DNA from: Atherix ibis
Taxonomy: Eukaryota > Arthropoda > Insecta > Diptera > Athericidae
Reading direction: 5' to 3'
NCBI GenBank assembly: GCA_958298945.1
Contig: OY282610.1
Coordinates: 32,495,667-32,559,666 of the forward strand
DNA: 64,000 bases
In this document: piece by piece, positions 62,350-64,000 of the stretch
Numbering within the stretch: position 1 is the first letter of the stretch
Layout: each line of letters opens with the position of its first letter
Notes under the pieces: generated by a model
Told to the model about the DNA's origin: nothing
The model's database searches: none
The model's input: the letters and a program-made list of their open reading frames with translations, nothing else
Program-made: the position numbers and the translations under genes

Positions 62350-64000
62350 TGGTTTCGTTGCCCCCGCATAAGACCACGAGTCGCCTACGACTATAGGAAT
62401 CGAGATACGCTCAATCAACGCACCACCATAACTGGCAGTTAACAGATAGAATCAGTTACAAGCTGACTCTCCACCTGTTGGTGGCGAGGACTATCTAAAC
62501 CTCTACTGTCATTAGCAGTGACAGTGCCCGAGATAAGTGCAATGCATTGCCAGTTACCTCCCACCTGCGATCAGAAGACCGTACCCGCGACATGGGTATT
62601 AAACACAACCACCACGTAGCTGCCAAATGGCGCCTCAACTCGATCGGGCACAGTTTATTCTACTGTGGGGCTCCCGATCCCCGTGGTACTCATTTTTGTT
62701 TTAAGAGTACTTTGGTTTGTACTCCGCTCGTAGAGCTACGGTAAGGAATCTTGTAAATTCCTAGGCACCGCTATGCCAGCTCAGGTACGCGGGTTCGCCA
62801 AAATCCGAAGGTACAACCGGAATCGACCTTGGTCTTTCAGCCGATTGTAGCCACCCTGCGTATCATTCACGCACTTATTCATGCACCATTCTCATTCGTC
62901 TCTCAAACAGTGCCACGGCAAACGCATTCAAGCATTCATATCTCTCTTTCACACTCAACACACCACTCACATCCACACCCTCCTCATTCACCACGATTAC
63001 ACACGCCTCCAAATCACGCAAATCCCTGTACAGGGCACACTCCACGAGAAGGTGCTTGACACTCTCCTCCTCCGCCCTACAAGGACATCTAGCCTCCGTA
63101 GCCAGACCACGCCTATACAGGAGCCTATTAATACTGCCGTGTCCCGTGAGCAAATACCCAAGGAACAGATCAAAATCAAAACCATACGCAGAGGAAAAGC
63201 ACACATCCGGTATGAACATGTACGTCCCTCTGCCATTCACACTCTCATCCCATCGTTGCTGCCATATCACATGCATCTTGTTCAGGACCAGTACGCGCTG
63301 ACGGCGCGGACTAAGATTCTGAACCTCATCATTCCCAACCAGACAACCTGCCAGCGGGATGCCCCGCCGCAGACGGTAGTGGATACTTCCACGCAGCGCC
63401 TCCAGGTCCAATGGAATTTCTCCCATGAGAACCTGCATCGCCTCGGTCGACACGGTCCTACACACATTCAAACACGAATACAATACCATACGCTGCACTG
63501 AGTTTATGGCCACCCTCGCATACTGGTGGCGCATAGTATCAGCCCACACACACGACGCATACATCGCACATGGAACGAACACACTTCTGTACAGGATTCT
63601 TACCGTTCTGGTCCGAAGCCCCCATTCCTTGCGAAGCACTCGCACAAGCATGCCAATCAAACCGACCACGCGCCCCCTCAGACGTTCCAAGTGAGGCCAA
63701 AAATTCAACCTCTCCGCAACCTTCAGTCCAAGGTACTTCCCGCGCGTATCGGACCCCAACCGTTGCCAAACGAATATGGGGCGGCCTACTGGCCACTAAA
63801 AAACCCTTCAATAACATACACATGGTTTTCCTTTCGGAAACCCTCACACCCATCCTTTCTCCCCATTCACAAACCATACGCATGTAGCGGCTTCCCGCCA
63901 CTTCCACCGCAGACCTACTCCCTCCCTCAATCAAGAGCAGAAGATCGTCCGCATATGCAACCACAACACAGCCGGCCTCCTCCAACTGCACCAAGAGACC
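62350..64000 (-). mobile_element. R1-like non-LTR retrotransposon (family E), continues past window
   Basis: A GC-rich element running off the right edge. Its 3' UTR (about 62350-62870) matches the fragment at 15.3-16.2 kb, including GGCGACTCGTGGT and the run around CAACCGGAATCGACCTTGG. Coding sequence lies above 62875 on the minus strand. The upstream RT and endonuclease, if present, are outside the window. Confidence 0.87.
62875..64000 (-). pseudogene. Reverse transcriptase ORF, C-terminal part, frameshifted
   Basis: The minus-strand frame enters at the right edge with the catalytic YADD (63955-63944) in CVVVAYADDLLLLIEGGSRS. A small deletion near 63735, in the KYLGxxV region (VRYAREV then GKYLGLKV), moves it to the frame 63759-62875. 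That frame continues with LYRSVFVPCAMYASCVWADT, STEAMQVLMGEIPLDLEALR and a C-terminal cysteine/histidine motif, CPCRAEEESVKHLLVEC. Apart from the one frameshift it is well preserved. Confidence 0.85.

Noticed and set aside
62829..63887. Plus-strand frames of up to 206 codons at the right edge
   Set aside because: Antisense to the reverse transcriptase that carries YADD and the C-terminal cysteine motif; composition is His/Thr/Pro-biased, as expected of a shadow frame.

Overview
This is an AT-rich eukaryotic window, most likely from an insect and perhaps a fly. Three things support that: one host gene split by GT-AG introns, a dense load of mariner/Tc1 elements (mauritiana-type, cecropia-type, rosa-type DD41D and two related DD34D families), and APE-type non-LTR retrotransposons. 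The species cannot be named from the sequence alone. I see no prokaryotic genes, CRISPR arrays or tRNA genes.

The host gene is on the minus strand and runs from 38692 down to 13310. It encodes a secreted follistatin-like protein of the FSTL4/FSTL5 family. Ten coding exons can be assembled by hand. All nine introns are phase 1, and the exons join into one frame of 1075 codons: signal peptide, FOLN/Kazal module with ten cysteines, a long Asn/Asp-rich linker, two EF-hands, two Ig domains and a C-terminal beta-propeller-like domain. Introns 3, 4 and 8 (3.2, 14.7 and 3.3 kb) are swollen by transposons. The other six are 64 to 321 bp. A non-coding 5' exon with an 11-codon uORF lies just upstream.

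Everything else recognisable is mobile DNA. Family A (DD34D mariner) has four copies, at 13.8, 27.6, 34.8 and 49.2 kb. Family B has two, at 1 and 41.1 kb. There is one cecropia-type copy at 19.4 kb and one mauritiana-type copy at 44.7 kb, plus at least eight remnants of a rosa-type DD41D family. A Tigger/pogo transposon at 48.8-51.4 kb is split by a family A copy. Non-LTR elements lie at 10.8, 15.3, 22.9, 44.1, 47.1, 61.7 and 62.4 kb. Nesting gives a relative history: A into rosa, A into Tigger, B into an old cecropia-type mariner. Every transposase or reverse transcriptase frame inspected is broken or incomplete.

The most unusual structures are these. (1) A complete-looking 5S-rRNA-like sequence with a paired helix I sits at the head of a non-LTR element, just downstream of a long hairpin. 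(2) A 98-bp tandem array at 2.6-3.6 kb is an amplified piece of a rosa-type transposase gene. (3) A 13-bp satellite at 58.2-59.5 kb reads as the same 13-residue peptide repeat in shifted frames. (4) Two diverged 1.2-kb copies of an unrecognised repeat lie on either side of the 5' half of the host gene. The remaining long stretches are AT-rich with nothing I could recognise.
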